64,000 nucleotides of DNA. Origin: Cristatella mucedo (Eukaryota > Bryozoa > Phylactolaemata > Cristatellidae). The notes under the pieces were generated by a model. The model ran no database searches. It was given only the letters and a program-made list of their open reading frames with translations, and was not told the DNA's origin. The translations under genes were made by a program, and so were the position numbers. Location of the stretch: the NCBI GenBank assembly GCA_009760855.2, contig WPIO01000055.1, forward strand, positions 1,226,001 through 1,290,000, given 5' to 3'. Below are positions 34,808 through 45,830 of this stretch, piece after piece (the first letter of the stretch is position 1; every line of letters starts with the position of its first letter).

Positions 34808-35628
34808 CTGAATTTGCCAATCAAGAGGAGCATTCATTTTAAATCGCTGATCACTTATCTTAGATGATATATTAGGCCATACGTCATCGGGCGCTGCCAT
34901 CAATCGACGCCAAAGGCCAGATAATAAACCATTTTGAAGATGCACGACCGCAGAGATTGAACGGAGCTCATGTATATTGTGATTAGCTAAGAATTGCAAT
35001 CGCATTGGCTAACACGTGGTGCATTACTTGTCAAAGTTTCTAGGAATTATAAAGTTGTCTCTGTCACTTTGCAGGGGCCATTTTGTACTCTAGGGAGCAG
35101 CCGGTGCGTGATTTTGCCGTTAAACAGTTTAAGCACAGAGAAAGGGTTTAGTTTCCCTCTGGTGACGTGTAAAGAAAAACAATAACTATAGCTAGGTATA
35201 CAATCAATTCACTATTATTAGCTCTAGACCTAGAAAAAAGTGGCCTCCAAAAACGAAGAATTCCGCATGCCTGATGGTGTGTACTGCGTCGCCTCGATTC
35301 CAGAAGATCGTGCGTACATTTACTATTGTTGTCCAAAGCTGTGAGCAGAAAACTGTGAGTGGCCCTCAACGACGGTGCGCTTTGAAATTCAAAAGTACCG
35401 GTAGCTATACCAGGCGACCAGCTTCAAAATAAGAGAGATTAGGTGATTTTGAAGTGAATCTTGCACGCTGCAGTTTCTCAAGAAAAAGTACGTGGCACAA
35501 GCGCATCCGGAAAGAATATCAAAATCGAACGCCCGCGTCTCACAGGACTTTGTGCCAATATTTGGAAGCGGGCAAACGGCAAAGAGTAGTGCCTAAAGAC
35601 TGGATAGGTTCACAGCTGAGACCATGTA

Positions 35629-35638
<10 letters not shown>

Positions 35639-35668
<30 letters not shown>

Positions 35669-35685
35669 TATGTATATGTATATAT
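35639..35685. repeat. (TA)n microsatellite
   Basis: TA run with TGCATATGTATATG interruptions immediately before a SINE-A. Confidence 0.95.
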
Positions 35686-35687
35686 AG

Positions 35688-35876
35688 GTGAGCCGTAATG
35701 GCTCACTAGGTAAGGCGGTTGCTTTTCACGACCTCGGCCCCGAGGTCGTGGGTTCGAATCCTGTGGTGGGCGATTCTCTATCGCCACTGCAAGCGGTGGT
35801 GATAGCCGTCAAGGCTCTTCTGTCTCTATACAAAAAGAGGCTGTTAAATCGGCTAGTATTTATTTATTTATTTATA
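35688..35876 (+). mobile_element. SINE-A, best-preserved copy
   Basis: The head TGAGCCGTAATGGCTCACTA and GGTAAGGCGGTTGC resemble a tRNA A-box region; GGTTCGAATCC is a perfect RNA polymerase III B box. The body has GCCACTGCAAGCGGTGGTG, a potential hairpin, and the copy ends AGTATTTATTTATTTATTT. It is about 180 bp long. The class (tRNA-derived SINE) is inferred; its partner LINE is unclear because the tail differs from LINE-A. Confidence 0.9.
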
Positions 35877-35879
35877 TTA

Positions 35880-36036
35880 ACAATTCCTTTGTATTCGTAT
35901 AGCGCCCTTCGCAAACCTAGTCACTCCTCAGGCGCTTCGCGTAAGCCGCGATGAGCTCGAGCCCAAGACATCGGTCATCAAGCACATGTGCCTTGACCTT
36001 GGTTCAAGGTGAGCACTTTAACTACTCTGCTAAACG
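35880..36036 (-). mobile_element. SINE-B copy
   Basis: On the minus strand: a tRNA-like head (TTTAGCAGAGTAGTTAAAGT, then GGGCTCGAGC as B-box region), followed by GAAGCGCCTGAGGAGTGACT and GGGCGCTATACGAATAC, which resembles the LINE-A terminus. It abuts SINE-A. Confidence 0.75.
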
Positions 36037-36144
36037 AGCGCATGTAAAACAAAATGGACTCCCGCTGGCCATTGTTTGGAAACCTCGCGAAAGCTGAGCG
36101 GGTCTCTGTAATGGAAAACGGAATTCTTCTTCTCGCTGCTGCGA

Positions 36145-36257
36145 CGACCGCACCAACGACGACCGCACCAACGACGACCGCACCGCAAGCTGGAGACGCT
36201 GCTGCTAGCGCACCAACGACGACCGCACCGCAAGCTGGAGACGCTGCTGCTAGCGCA
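36145..36257. repeat. Short tandem repeats (12 bp and 45 bp units)
   Basis: GACGACCGCACCAACGACG-type 12 bp units, then a 45 bp unit (GCACCAACGACGACCGCACC ... GCTGGAGACGCTGCTGCTAG) twice. The plus frame would read as TTTAP and QAGDAAASA repeats; no other coding evidence. Confidence 0.9.
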
Positions 36258-36739
36258 AAATAACGTGCCAGCTAGACGGCGACAGCTACCAGCTGACGTC
36301 GCGAGATGGGCGAGAGAAGTAACCTGACGTCGCAGCTGTTCAAGTGGCAGTAAGCAGACGTAAACTATGGCCTCCTAAGACCGTTTCAGACGACGCTGCA
36401 ACACTGTAGCATGCCGTCATTATTTATCGTACTAATTGTCGCCGATGGCAATCGCCTAATGCAGCGAGCTGATAGTTTCTAAGCACTCCTTCGACACAAA
36501 AGCCTGGGCGTATCGAGCGATTTCGGTTAAGATGTCTTGGCATTGAAAGGTGTTGGCATTGTTTGCGATTCTGGTCTCCAAGACAAGTTGCAGCCATGCT
36601 GAGCTGTAGAACAAATGAAAAATGCTAGAGGTGCTATCGTAGACCTGCGGCCACAGATCTCTGACTGGCCTATAACCTCGCCGACCTATAACCGCTCACC
36701 CTCGAGTTATGCCTGAACGATATACCACTAACCGTTTGA

Positions 36740-36843
36740 TCGTGCTTCATTTGCAGCCAATGTAGGGGGTCTAGAAAGAGATTGAGTTATCTGGGGCTTT
36801 ATGGCTAATGTATACTATTATTATCATTATCATTATGATTATT
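36740..36843 (+). mobile_element. LINE-A terminus fragment
   Basis: TTTGCAGCCAATGTAGGGGG, TCTAGAAAGAGATTGAGTTA, then an ATT/ATC tail. In intron 1 of the MAM gene. Confidence 0.75.
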
Positions 36844-37399
36844 GTACGCGCCCATCTATTGCAACGTATGGCTGGAGCGAAGCTGTGGGAAGATTGGAGC
36901 GCAGCGGCACGCAGCGCATCACAATTGGACTCGCGCCAAGTTGAAGGTCGCGTCTAGCAGCCAGACGGAGCTGGATTCGGACAGGGGAAGAGAAAGTAGC
37001 GTCGCGCCTCTCAGCCGAATTTGACCGGCGCCGTGTGCAATTTAGTTGTGCCCGGCTCGACTGCAGTGGCCGGCGGCTACCCGGCTCAACAGCGCGATCG
37101 CCTCACAATCTTCCTCCTTAACATAAAAGCATGATGCTGGGCACCACCTTAAAAAAGTATACGCGCGGAAAGGGTGGACGTAATGTCGCGAGATTCTTTG
37201 CACCAGGGCGTGCGGTGCAGTTTGAAAAGCGCGCCAGCTAAGCGTATCGTGCGCAGTACTCTTAGCAGCAGTCAGAAAATGTAAGCATCGAGGATAGCGT
37301 CCCATCAGCGGTGCTCGGACTGCTGCGACTGTCGTCCGGCCACGATTGCGGCCCCCCATACGCAAGGTTAGGTACGGTGCGTCCGTTTAAGCGGGTTGG

Positions 37400-39560
37400 C
37401 TGACGCTGCGTCCGAAAAAGCGTCACCAGATGCAAGCGCGGTAGGTCCGACGGACCCCTTCCGTCCGCACCAAAGAGTAGCGCGGGGCCGTTCGAGACAG
37501 GTGGCGACGTCTGCCAGTAAATCCACCAAGGGCGCTACTCGAATCACTCAGCGCACGGCTAGGCGCTAAAATCTCGAGAGCCGGCACGGCGGCCGCGGCG
37601 CGTCGCTCGCCCGTCACCGGCGCGAGCGAAGCGCGATCGCGCGCGCGAGAGAGCCGCGCTCGACGCGCCTCGCTTCGAGCCGCCGGAGCGTCGCGCGCGC
37701 GCGAGCACGCTGCGCTTCGGACGATCGCCGAGCGCGGCGCTCGGCGATCTTTCTCTCCGCGGCGCGCTTTAAGCTGGCTTCCGCGCCGTGGCTCAACGCA
37801 CTCGGCCTTCTATCGCCCTTCGGCGCGGCCTTGCCCCACCCCACCCCCCCCAGCGCGACCTCTCTGGGCTGTCGGCGACGCTAGCGCACCGCCGGCTGGC
37901 GAGTCAGCGGTTCGGCTCTGACTTGCGAAGAATGAACTAGCATCGATGTTTCATCAGACCCATGAGTCGATGGACGCGCTTTTCGCTGGCTAGCTATTCT
38001 CAATAACCAATCGTATAGCACCCGGCAGGCTGACTCTAAAATGGAATTGCTACTTTGCGCTCTTTACTGCATTCGTCCTAACGCCACATACTTTTTCATC
38101 TCCCTTTTAGATTCAATAGCCCAAATGCTTTTGCAGAGTCAGCCTCTGCTGCCTCCTCTGGAGGAGTACAACTACTACAAATACTACTGCTATTACTCCT
38201 ACTACTACTTCTGCTACTACTCCTACTACCACTTCTGCTACTACTGTAACTACTCCGCCTACTCAATTTTGCTAATATGGAGAAGCACTCGAGGAAAAGC
38301 AATCGAGGCAAATAAAGGCAGCCACTCAGCGCTGGCGGTTGCTCGTATCTACCAGCGGTGAAAGCGACAGCGGCAAAACGGGTCGTGCCCGCGCGCACGA
38401 CCCGCCCTTTCAGCCACCACTGCCGCCGTAGCCGCCGTCGCCGCTGCTCGTGTGCGCCGCGACTCTGACAGGCCGGACGATAACGGTCGCAGCCGCGCTG
38501 TCCGCTCGCGCCCCGCCGAGATCGAGTCGGACCGCGCGCGCGAAGCAGCCCGCCCGCCCGCCCGCCCGCCCGCCCGCCACCGCCGCCGCCGGAAGCGCGG
38601 GCGGCGCTCGCGGCCTCACCTGTGGCCAGAGCGGTGAAGACGACGAGCGTCCACGGCTGCGCCGCCCTGACTGCCATGCGTTCGTGAGCGCGCCTCGCCG
38701 TGCGGCGGACGCTCGGACGCCGGAGGAGACTGCGGTCGCCGGAGGAGACGCGGTCGATCGCTTTAGCGATCGAGAGGCAACGTGCGCAGCTTTTATTCCT
38801 CCGCCGCCGCGAGCGGAAATCAGCCGAAGTGCACTCTGCCCGCCGCCGCCGCTGAGACTGCCCGAGCTCGCGCGGCGGCGGCGGCGGCGGCGGACCCGCC
38901 TCCACCAGCCGCTGGCCGATCGACTGTGCTAATCGCTGTGCAAACTTGTTCCCTCTGATTTATCTAGTTTGGCGCTTTGCGGTGGCGTGCCGCGTCGCTT
39001 TCTGCGAAAGCGATTTTGCGATTTTTTCCCCGCCTCTGCAATCCTCGTCGATGCCCGCGAGATCGGTAGTTCGGCACCGCCGACTGACTGCGGGCCGTTT
39101 CGTGGCGAGCGGTCTCGCGTCGCAGCCGCTCCGAAGCGACGCCCTTGGCGGGCGCGCGTTTTGAGCGCGAACGCCAAGGGCGGTGGGCGAGTCGTCGGCG
39201 AGCGCGCGGGCTGGCGCTCGAAGGACGGCAGATAAAAGCCATTGCAAACAGGCGCCGCTGTAAAGAGCGCCGACGGCGACAGCGAGCGCGCCCACGCGCC
39301 CGCTCGCTCGCTGATACGAGACTGACGGCCGTTGCGGCTCGATTACTGAGACGACTTTTCGGAGGTAAATGGAGGCGCAATTAAAAGAGCATCTCTGCAT
39401 CTGACGAGAAGCTCGATCGGCTAGTCCGGGCAGCTCAAAACTCAAGTGCGCGAGCGGCCGCGCGTCTTCTACCGAGCTGCCCGACGCCCGCAGTCGACCA
39501 TTTCTAGACACCGGCGATGCGAAGGAGGTAGCTATGAATCTCCGCGCCCCTTCCAAGCGT
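37400..39560. promoter_or_regulatory. CpG island / promoter region of the MAM gene
   Basis: The DNA is strongly GC- and CpG-rich here, against an AT-rich surround, and it covers exon 1. It includes (CCCG)n at about 38549-38577, (CGG)n at about 38871-38893 and a 9-bp inverted repeat (GGGTCGTGC / GCACGACCC) at 38380-38403 inside intron 1. Long ORFs on both strands are expected in such sequence and show no family features. Promoter activity is inferred from position; no TATA box was identified. A divergent transcript towards the plus strand is possible but not shown. Confidence 0.6.
38620..38677 (-). CDS. Exon 1 of multi-MAM gene: signal peptide
   Basis: The ATG at 38677-38675 opens MAVRAAQPWTLVVFTALAT, which is a short basic start followed by a hydrophobic run, as in a secretory signal peptide. 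The exon ends at a good donor (ACAG|GTGAGG) after the first base of a Gly codon (phase 1). The next exon enters in phase 1 and continues with GTVASGD, giving plausible cleavage sites after the hydrophobic run. This is the first ATG in its frame; the frame stays open upstream only through GC-rich, Arg/Pro-rich sequence. It lies in a CpG island, as expected of a first exon. The protein is therefore inferred to be secreted or a type I membrane protein. The 5' UTR boundary is not visible. Confidence 0.72.
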
Positions 39561-39734
39561 CACGTTGGATGCTGCTGCCAGGTCATTCTGTGTGACCTTT
39601 GTGTGACAGCAGTAGGAAATTGCACACACGACTTTGGTAGGAAAGGTGATAAAGTTAGTCGACGTAAACCCAGCGAATTATCAGTGCGATGAGAGCCCTT
39701 TGAAACTTTAGGCGCCCAAACGTAAATGGTAGGT

Positions 39735-39740
39735 TTATTT

Positions 39741-39815
<75 letters not shown>
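39735..39815. repeat. (ATTT)n microsatellite
   Basis: About 20 tetranucleotide units. From 39560 to 40345 nothing else is recognisable. Confidence 0.97.
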
Positions 39816-40344
39816 CTGCTCCCCTTAGAATTAAAGTACAAACCATTCTGTCTTTTTCAAAACTTAACCACATCATGCTAGAGTGCATGCTAAGACAAAT
39901 CATTCGATCGTGCTTTCTTTACGCCAGTGCAAAGAGCCTACAAAGACATTTAGTGCCCTGACTGAATGCACTATACTGTATATCTATGCTGCGACAAAAG
40001 CTAGGGGGGAAGCAAAGCGCGCCGTCACGAGCGCACAATGCAAGCAACGCAGAAGAAGGGTGTGCAAAAAATGGAAAAAGCGCGAGCCTACGACTAGAAA
40101 AGTATTTTCGTAATAGTTAGATTCAGGCGATTCAATGTCTGGCTCTGAATGTCTCTTACAAAAGATCAATTAGTATTATAGCGAAAAGTCGCAGCCGTTG
40201 CATTTTGCGCCTTGTGCGGAAGTAAATAGTGTACGTCCAATTTCGCTGCGCTATAGTAATTCAACCTCTAAATCAAGAAAATGCTTCAGATTTTGAGTAA
40301 ATAAGTAGGAATGCACCTTCCACCATAACAACTGTAGTTAAGAT

Positions 40345-41123
40345 ACATTTATTTTGAGTCGTAAGAGGACTAACAATCTCTTTCTCGGCACTTTGCATTT
40401 GCTGCAAAGGAAGCGTGATTGAAGGGTTGGCAGTAGTATTCTCAACGACAACAAGCATAAAATGGTTAAAGGATCATGCACGGGGTCAGCATGCATATAT
40501 GGTAGTGACAACATGCACAGCATAAGCACACAAGGGACCAATCGCGTTGATACACTAAATGCTGTAAAAAAAACAGATTGTATAGCTTCTTTTAAAGGCA
40601 GTCTAATCAGCCGTGATGTTATTCGGGAGTGAGTTCCACGGAGCATATTAACTAAAGGCACAGTCTCCAAAGAATTTGAGGCACGTACCAGGTTAAGCTA
40701 GGCGGTTATGTTCTAAAAAGCTTGTGGTACGATGTTCAGCCTTGTGAGAGAATAGATCTGACATGTAGGCTGGATCCAAAGAATGAAGGGACCTAAAGGT
40801 GAGTAATAGAACCTTGAGGTCAATGCACTGCTTAACTGGGAGCCAGCGCGTAGGTTGGTGATAAGTAGTGAGATGTGGCACCTGAGCCGCTCACGATAGA
40901 CAAGCCTGGCGGCAGTTTTGCACCATCTGTTACCCGCCTGATTGCACAGCAATCACTTCCTTACAGAAGTCTATGAGGGATGTCACAAATGCATGAACCC
41001 ATTTAGATGTAGTATCCTTGTCTGAACAACCCAGAGTCTTAACAAGGTTATGTAGCTGACATTAGGCAGACTTGCCTGGGGTTTCGTGTGGTGATCTAAT
41101 GGCCTACTTTGGAATGAAGACAT
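40345..41123 (-). mobile_element. Old LINE-A copy, 3' part
   Basis: Reverse copy with CTCTTTCTCGGCACTTTGCA and coding relic LPVKQCIDLKVLLLTFRSLH. Its sequence stops at 41123 where a younger LINE-A is inserted, and continues at about 42541. Confidence 0.8.
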
Positions 41124-42528
41124 GTGTACAGTGTCTCTGCTTGTTTTGCTCGATTTTTCGGCAGATTTTGATACCATCGATCACAAGGATCTTCTAGAGC
41201 GCCTTTCATCTCGCCTGGGCATCACTGGCACTGCTCTACAATGGTTTAGATCATATCTCAGTAAGAGAAACCAGAGTATTGACGTGAATGGACAAAGATC
41301 ATCCGAGGTACCTCTGAAATATGGCGTGCCTCAGGGCTCCGTGGTAGGTCCGGTTCTTTTCACGGTTTATACTCTCCCTCTTGCTGATGTGATTGCCAAG
41401 CACAATCAAGGCTTTCGCTTCTATGCAGATGACACTCAGTTGTTCCTTTGCTTTGATCCCTCCCAGCCTTCGAGCACCTTGAATTCTCTCAACTCACTAG
41501 CTGCATGCATCGATGACATCCGCACATCGATGGCAGCAAATTTTCTAAAACTAAACGATGATAAAACTAACTTACTAGTTATGGGTAAACCCAGTGTGAT
41601 TCACGAATTGGAAAGGCTGTCTCTCAAAATTGGCTCTGCCACCATATCTTCTGCTGAATCAGCTCTAAATCTAGATGTCATATTCCAAAGCGACCTCTCG
41701 TTAGACGACCATATCAGCTCCACGGTCAAATCTGCCTTTTTCAGCTTCATAACATTGCCAAAATTCGGGCTTTTTTAGATATGGATACCAAGTCCAAGTT
41801 GGTCCATGCATTCGTGACATCCCGTCTCGATTTCTGCAACTCACTGCTTACTGGCCTACCAGCATGTGCGATCAAGCGATTGCAGCTGGTGCAAAACTCT
41901 GCAGCTAGGCTTGTCTGTCGTGAGCGTCGCAGTTGCCACATTACTCCACTTCTCGCCGACCTGCACTGGCTACCAGTCAAGCAACGGATTGACTTCAAGG
42001 TTTTGTCGCTCACTTTTAGGTCCGATCATTCTATGGCTCCAGCTTATCTCTCAGATCTACTCCCCCATCAGGACAAGCATCGTAACACCTGCTTTTCGGA
42101 ATCCAACAGTCTAGAAATACCTCGTACAAACCTTAAATCCTTTGGTGACCGTGCATTATGTTCGTATGCTCCCAAAGCCTGGAACTCACTGCCGACCTAC
42201 GTCAGAACATCCCCCGACCTGACCACATTTAAAAGGAACTTAAAAACACACCTATTTAGGACAGCAATTAGTGGGTCCTTGTGATTCATCCTTGATGTGC
42301 TTATGGGTGCTGACACTGTGCATGCTGCCACTAACCACATTTGCATGCTGACCCTGTGCATGTCACCCCTAACCATATTATTCATTTTGTTTGTTTTTCA
42401 AGTAGGACTTTACTTAAAATTCAATTGAATTTCACTTTGCAGCAAATTTAAAGCGCCTAGAAAGAGATTAAGTTCTCTGAGGGCGCTTTATCAAGTGCAT
42501 TATTATTATTATTATTCTTTTTAAGGAC
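41124..42528 (+). mobile_element. Young LINE-A copy nested in an older one
   Basis: The best-preserved RT region in the window: LLDFSADFDTIDHKDLLERL, GVPQGSVVGPVLFTVYTL, FYADDTQLFL, then after one frameshift near 41775 VHAFVTSRLDFCNSLLTG, LHWLPVKQRIDFKVL and NLKSFGDRALCSYAPKAWNS. The 3' UTR ends in (ATT)n at 42500-42517. 5'-truncated within the palm domain. Imperfect direct repeats flank it (41106-41123 and 42529-42545). Confidence 0.9.
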
Positions 42529-42540
42529 ACTTTAGTACAG

Positions 42541-43110
42541 GACATCTAGATTTCGTTCAGATTTAAAAGGAAGTATGCTTGCAGAGCCGACTCTGAAAGC
42601 AATTTCTTTCCAATTTCTGAACTACACTTGGTTTACCCATAACTAGTTAGGTGGTTTTATCACCTTTCAATTTAAGAATGGTCACGGCCATCTATATGTG
42701 GATGTCGTTAATACATGCAGCCAGGGAATTTAGAGAATTAAACTTGCTGGGCGGCTGGTAGGGATCAAAGCGAAGGTACAACTGACTGTCATCCACATAT
42801 AAGTGGAAGCCGAGCTTGTGCCTAGCAATTATATCAGGAAAATGGAAAGTATAAACCATTTAAAGAACTGTACTAAGCCCATAGCCCTTATGTACCACAC
42901 ACTTCAGTGGCTCGTGCGATGATCTTTTTCCGCTCTCATCAATCCTCTAGAGTTTCCCTCAGAGATAGGACTTAAAACAGGCAGAGTGCATTACCGGTGA
43001 CGCCCACGCGAGGTGAGAGGCTTTAGAATAGGACTCGGTTATTGGTAGTATCAAGACCTACTGAAAGATCAAGCAAAAGCAGAGATACTCAGGAGTATTA
43101 GTGGCCAGGT
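42541..43110 (-). mobile_element. Old LINE-A copy, interrupted 5' remainder
   Basis: Continues the sequence order of 40345-41123: ACATCTAGATTTCGTTCAG, then a decayed RT segment corresponding to 41140-41640 in reverse. Confidence 0.7.
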
Positions 43111-43149
43111 CAGCCAGAGCGGGCCGGCACATTGAAGGTCACTGCGTGA

Positions 43150-44060
43150 AAGCAGGCAAGGCTATGGCATACAATTTGGTTGGTAAACTTGAAACACTGT
43201 TTGCTGTTACCTGAAACAAAAACCACAATTGCAAGACGGCTGCTTTGGAAACAGTAGCTGCATCGCAGTCCGATCGGGTAGTGAGGCCGGCCGGCCTGGC
43301 CCATTCGAGGAAGTTTCGTAAGAAGGAGCGCCAAGCTGCACAAGATTTTCTTAGTAAACCCAGAATACAGTATTCTGGAACTTGGCATCAAATGGAAGTC
43401 TCTCAAAGCTTAGTGTTGAAAATGCTGCATTTTAGTTGGAATTTATGTGGAGGCGCGCTGGTCCGGGCCATCGGAGGCCATACAATAAGAAACCTCAAGC
43501 TCTATACTGTTAAACTAAGTTGGTTAACCAAAACACTGTTTTTCTTTTGTGAAAAATAACAACCGCAGCTACTCGACTTCTATTGTGTAAATGGATGCTG
43601 CATCTATTGCAGTTCGATCATATAGGATTGGCTGGACCGGGCCTTTGGAAGCCATTGCACGACACTAGGCTAGTACAATCGCATAAATTTCGGTGGGTTA
43701 ACTTGGCATACGGTTCTCTACAATTCAGAATGATAACTTCATTTGCGAGATGCGTTTGTGAAAATTTAAGCTTTTTGCCGTTTGAATGCTTGGCGCAGTC
43801 GTTTTGGCCGGGCCATCGGGCGCCACAGTAGGAGAACGAATAATGTCATTAATCGCATGGAATTGGGTGGGCAAACCCGGCACACCGGTTCCCCTAATTT
43901 GCAATCAAGGCTTCACTTACTAAATACTATTTGAAAAAATGGCAGCCGTATCGCTGTGTGTTTATTTATGGCTGTCATCTGGATCGGGCCACTGGAGGCC
44001 ATAGCACAAAAAAGATGAATCACTTTCGCAGGAAATCTGATGGATAGACGTGGAACATTT
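43150..44060 (+). repeat. Diverged tandem satellite, about 170 bp unit
   Basis: Similar blocks recur near 43177, 43352, 43515, 43693, 43868 and 44026. Each has GTTGGTAAAC / GTGGGTTAAC / GTGGGCAAACCCGGCACACC, then a C+T-rich part, then TTTGTGAAAA or TTTGAAAAA with GCAGC, then CGGGCCATCGGAGGCCATA-like sequence. Units are strongly diverged, so the array is old. No coding. Confidence 0.6.
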
Positions 44061-44706
44061 ATCTGTGATGCTGAATCGAAACAGCAGTTGTACCATCTCT
44101 CCTTGATATGTCCGGCTCAACCTGAGAAAAAATGTAGCCCCAGCTCTGTCTCATTGGGTTGGAACAGGCTCGAGGAAATTATATCAAACTGGCAAGAGAA
44201 ATAGATCTTAAGGCGTGACCATGTATGACCTTTCTCTATGCACGACGAAAGTCCCCACCAGGCTACATAGCCGCTTAGGGTGACTCTGAGTGAGGTGGGG
44301 ACCTTAGCTGACTCTTTCTTAATACCCTAAGGTATTCTCTGATTTCTTCGGTTTGACTGTGTATGAGCTGTCCTTGGATATGCTACTCAAAACAGAACCT
44401 GCTTAGCCTAGGATGGGATGCCGCCATTAGTCAAAAACAACCTGCAGGCCTCCTGTGGTGGGTCATTAGGAACCTCCCTGCATACTGCATTTGCCCTGTC
44501 ATTCAATCGGCTATCAAGCCTAGCTAGAAACCGTCAGATTAAAACTTCGTTTAGCACTCGTTGCGGTATTAGCTCACTCGCCGTGCCTCAGCATGATGTG
44601 AAAAGTTTACCTTCAGCCGTTATTGAGGTTTCGTATAAATTCTAGTCGCAGCGTCTGCCAGTCGGGCTACATGAATTACATTACAGAATATTACAGTCGG
44701 CTACGC

Positions 44707-44845
44707 CGAGCTGGTTTGGTCTAGCGGTTAAGGTGCTCGCTCCGACCAAGGTCTGACTGAGGTCGTGGGCTCGAGCCCCGAGGCATATGTGAAGCACCTG
44801 AATAGAGATTAAGTTCTCTTGGGGCACCATATAAATGAATTATAT
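44707..44845 (+). mobile_element. SINE-B copy with LINE-like 3' end
   Basis: The head TGGTCTAGCGGTTAAGGTG resembles a tRNA A box and GTGGGCTCGAGCCCC a B box. It continues GAAGCACCTGAATAGAGATT then AAGTTCTCTTGGGGCACC, closely resembling the LINE-A terminus. Length about 140 bp. Confidence 0.8.
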
Positions 44846-45186
44846 ACATGCCGCATAGAATGCAAACAACTTAATCGGGGTTAGGCAGTTAATACTTTGC
44901 TTGAGAGCTGTAAACCACTAGTAAACCAAGCATCAACCCTAGACCTGCAGTCGAAGTTGGAAAATACACGCTGCTGTCCCTTCACACCCCATCCTGGTTC
45001 TCATTCTGTTAGTAAAAAAGGTCCGACAAGGTGGACGGCCGGTTTGATATAGTTGTTGGTAAATCGTTTGGAAGTTATGCTCGAAGTGTTTCGCATTGGC
45101 CATTGCTTGAATAAGTCTACATCAAGTACCCATCCAAAATCATTCAGCTCAAAGTTGCAATCTGCAGACCTTCTAACTGTCTAAGC

Positions 45187-45830
45187 TTGTCAATAAAGAC
45201 GTTTCCGGCGTTCCCCGCTAAAATGTTTGCATGTGACAAGCCTTTGGTAATTTCAGGAGACTTTAACATTAACTTTGACAACCCAAGTGGTAGCGAAGTC
45301 CAATCATTTCTTGACCGTCTGGAAAACTGTGGCTTGGTCCTAAACGTTGATCACGCCACTCACGTCGGCGGCCATATCCTCCTTCTCGTTATCACTGCGG
45401 ATGTTTATTCCACTGACCTTGTCATGTGCCCGCTGATCGTATCGTATAATTGCTCAGTCTCCTTGCTGTTCCTGCTCAATTGTACAAGAAGGGTAACTTC
45501 GAACTCGTCCAGCGACTTAATTTTGAAAGCATTGACGCTGGAAAATTTTAGAAAATCTTTCTGCAAGTCGGGTCTTTTTTATCTGCAACCAGACTAGGCC
45601 GAAAGCCTCCACGCCGTCACTGATGCATTGAACATCATCCTTAAGAGTGCCTTTAACGAGCATTCTTTCGTACATTCAGTCTGCGCACACAGTCAAAAAG
45701 ATTATTTCCAAATTTTAATTCCAAAATTAAATACAAAAGATTTCAAATGTTAAAGTGCAGGCTTGAACGCGGCTTCAAAATTCCAGGTCTGATGACGATC
45801 TAGCAAATTTCAAACACTTTCTCTACACCG
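45187..45830 (+). mobile_element. LINE endonuclease-domain fragment
   Basis: The open frame contains LVISGDFNINFDNPSGSEVQ and LDRLENCGLVLNVDHATHVG. GDFN is the conserved motif of the AP-endonuclease-like domain at the start of L2/CR1 ORF2. The catalytic His-containing end is degenerate. This is the only endonuclease piece in the window. Confidence 0.75.

Noticed and set aside
38096-38905. 269-codon minus frame and several overlapping frames in the GC-rich island
   Set aside because: Stop codons are rare in GC-rich DNA on both strands; the frames are low-complexity Arg/Ala/Pro. Only the 58 bp ending at a proper donor, in phase with a MAM exon, is kept as exon 1.
40345-42528. A single LINE inverted by twin priming
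   Set aside because: Both halves contain the same 3' region and both 3' ends, and the older copy continues at 42541, so these are two separate insertions.
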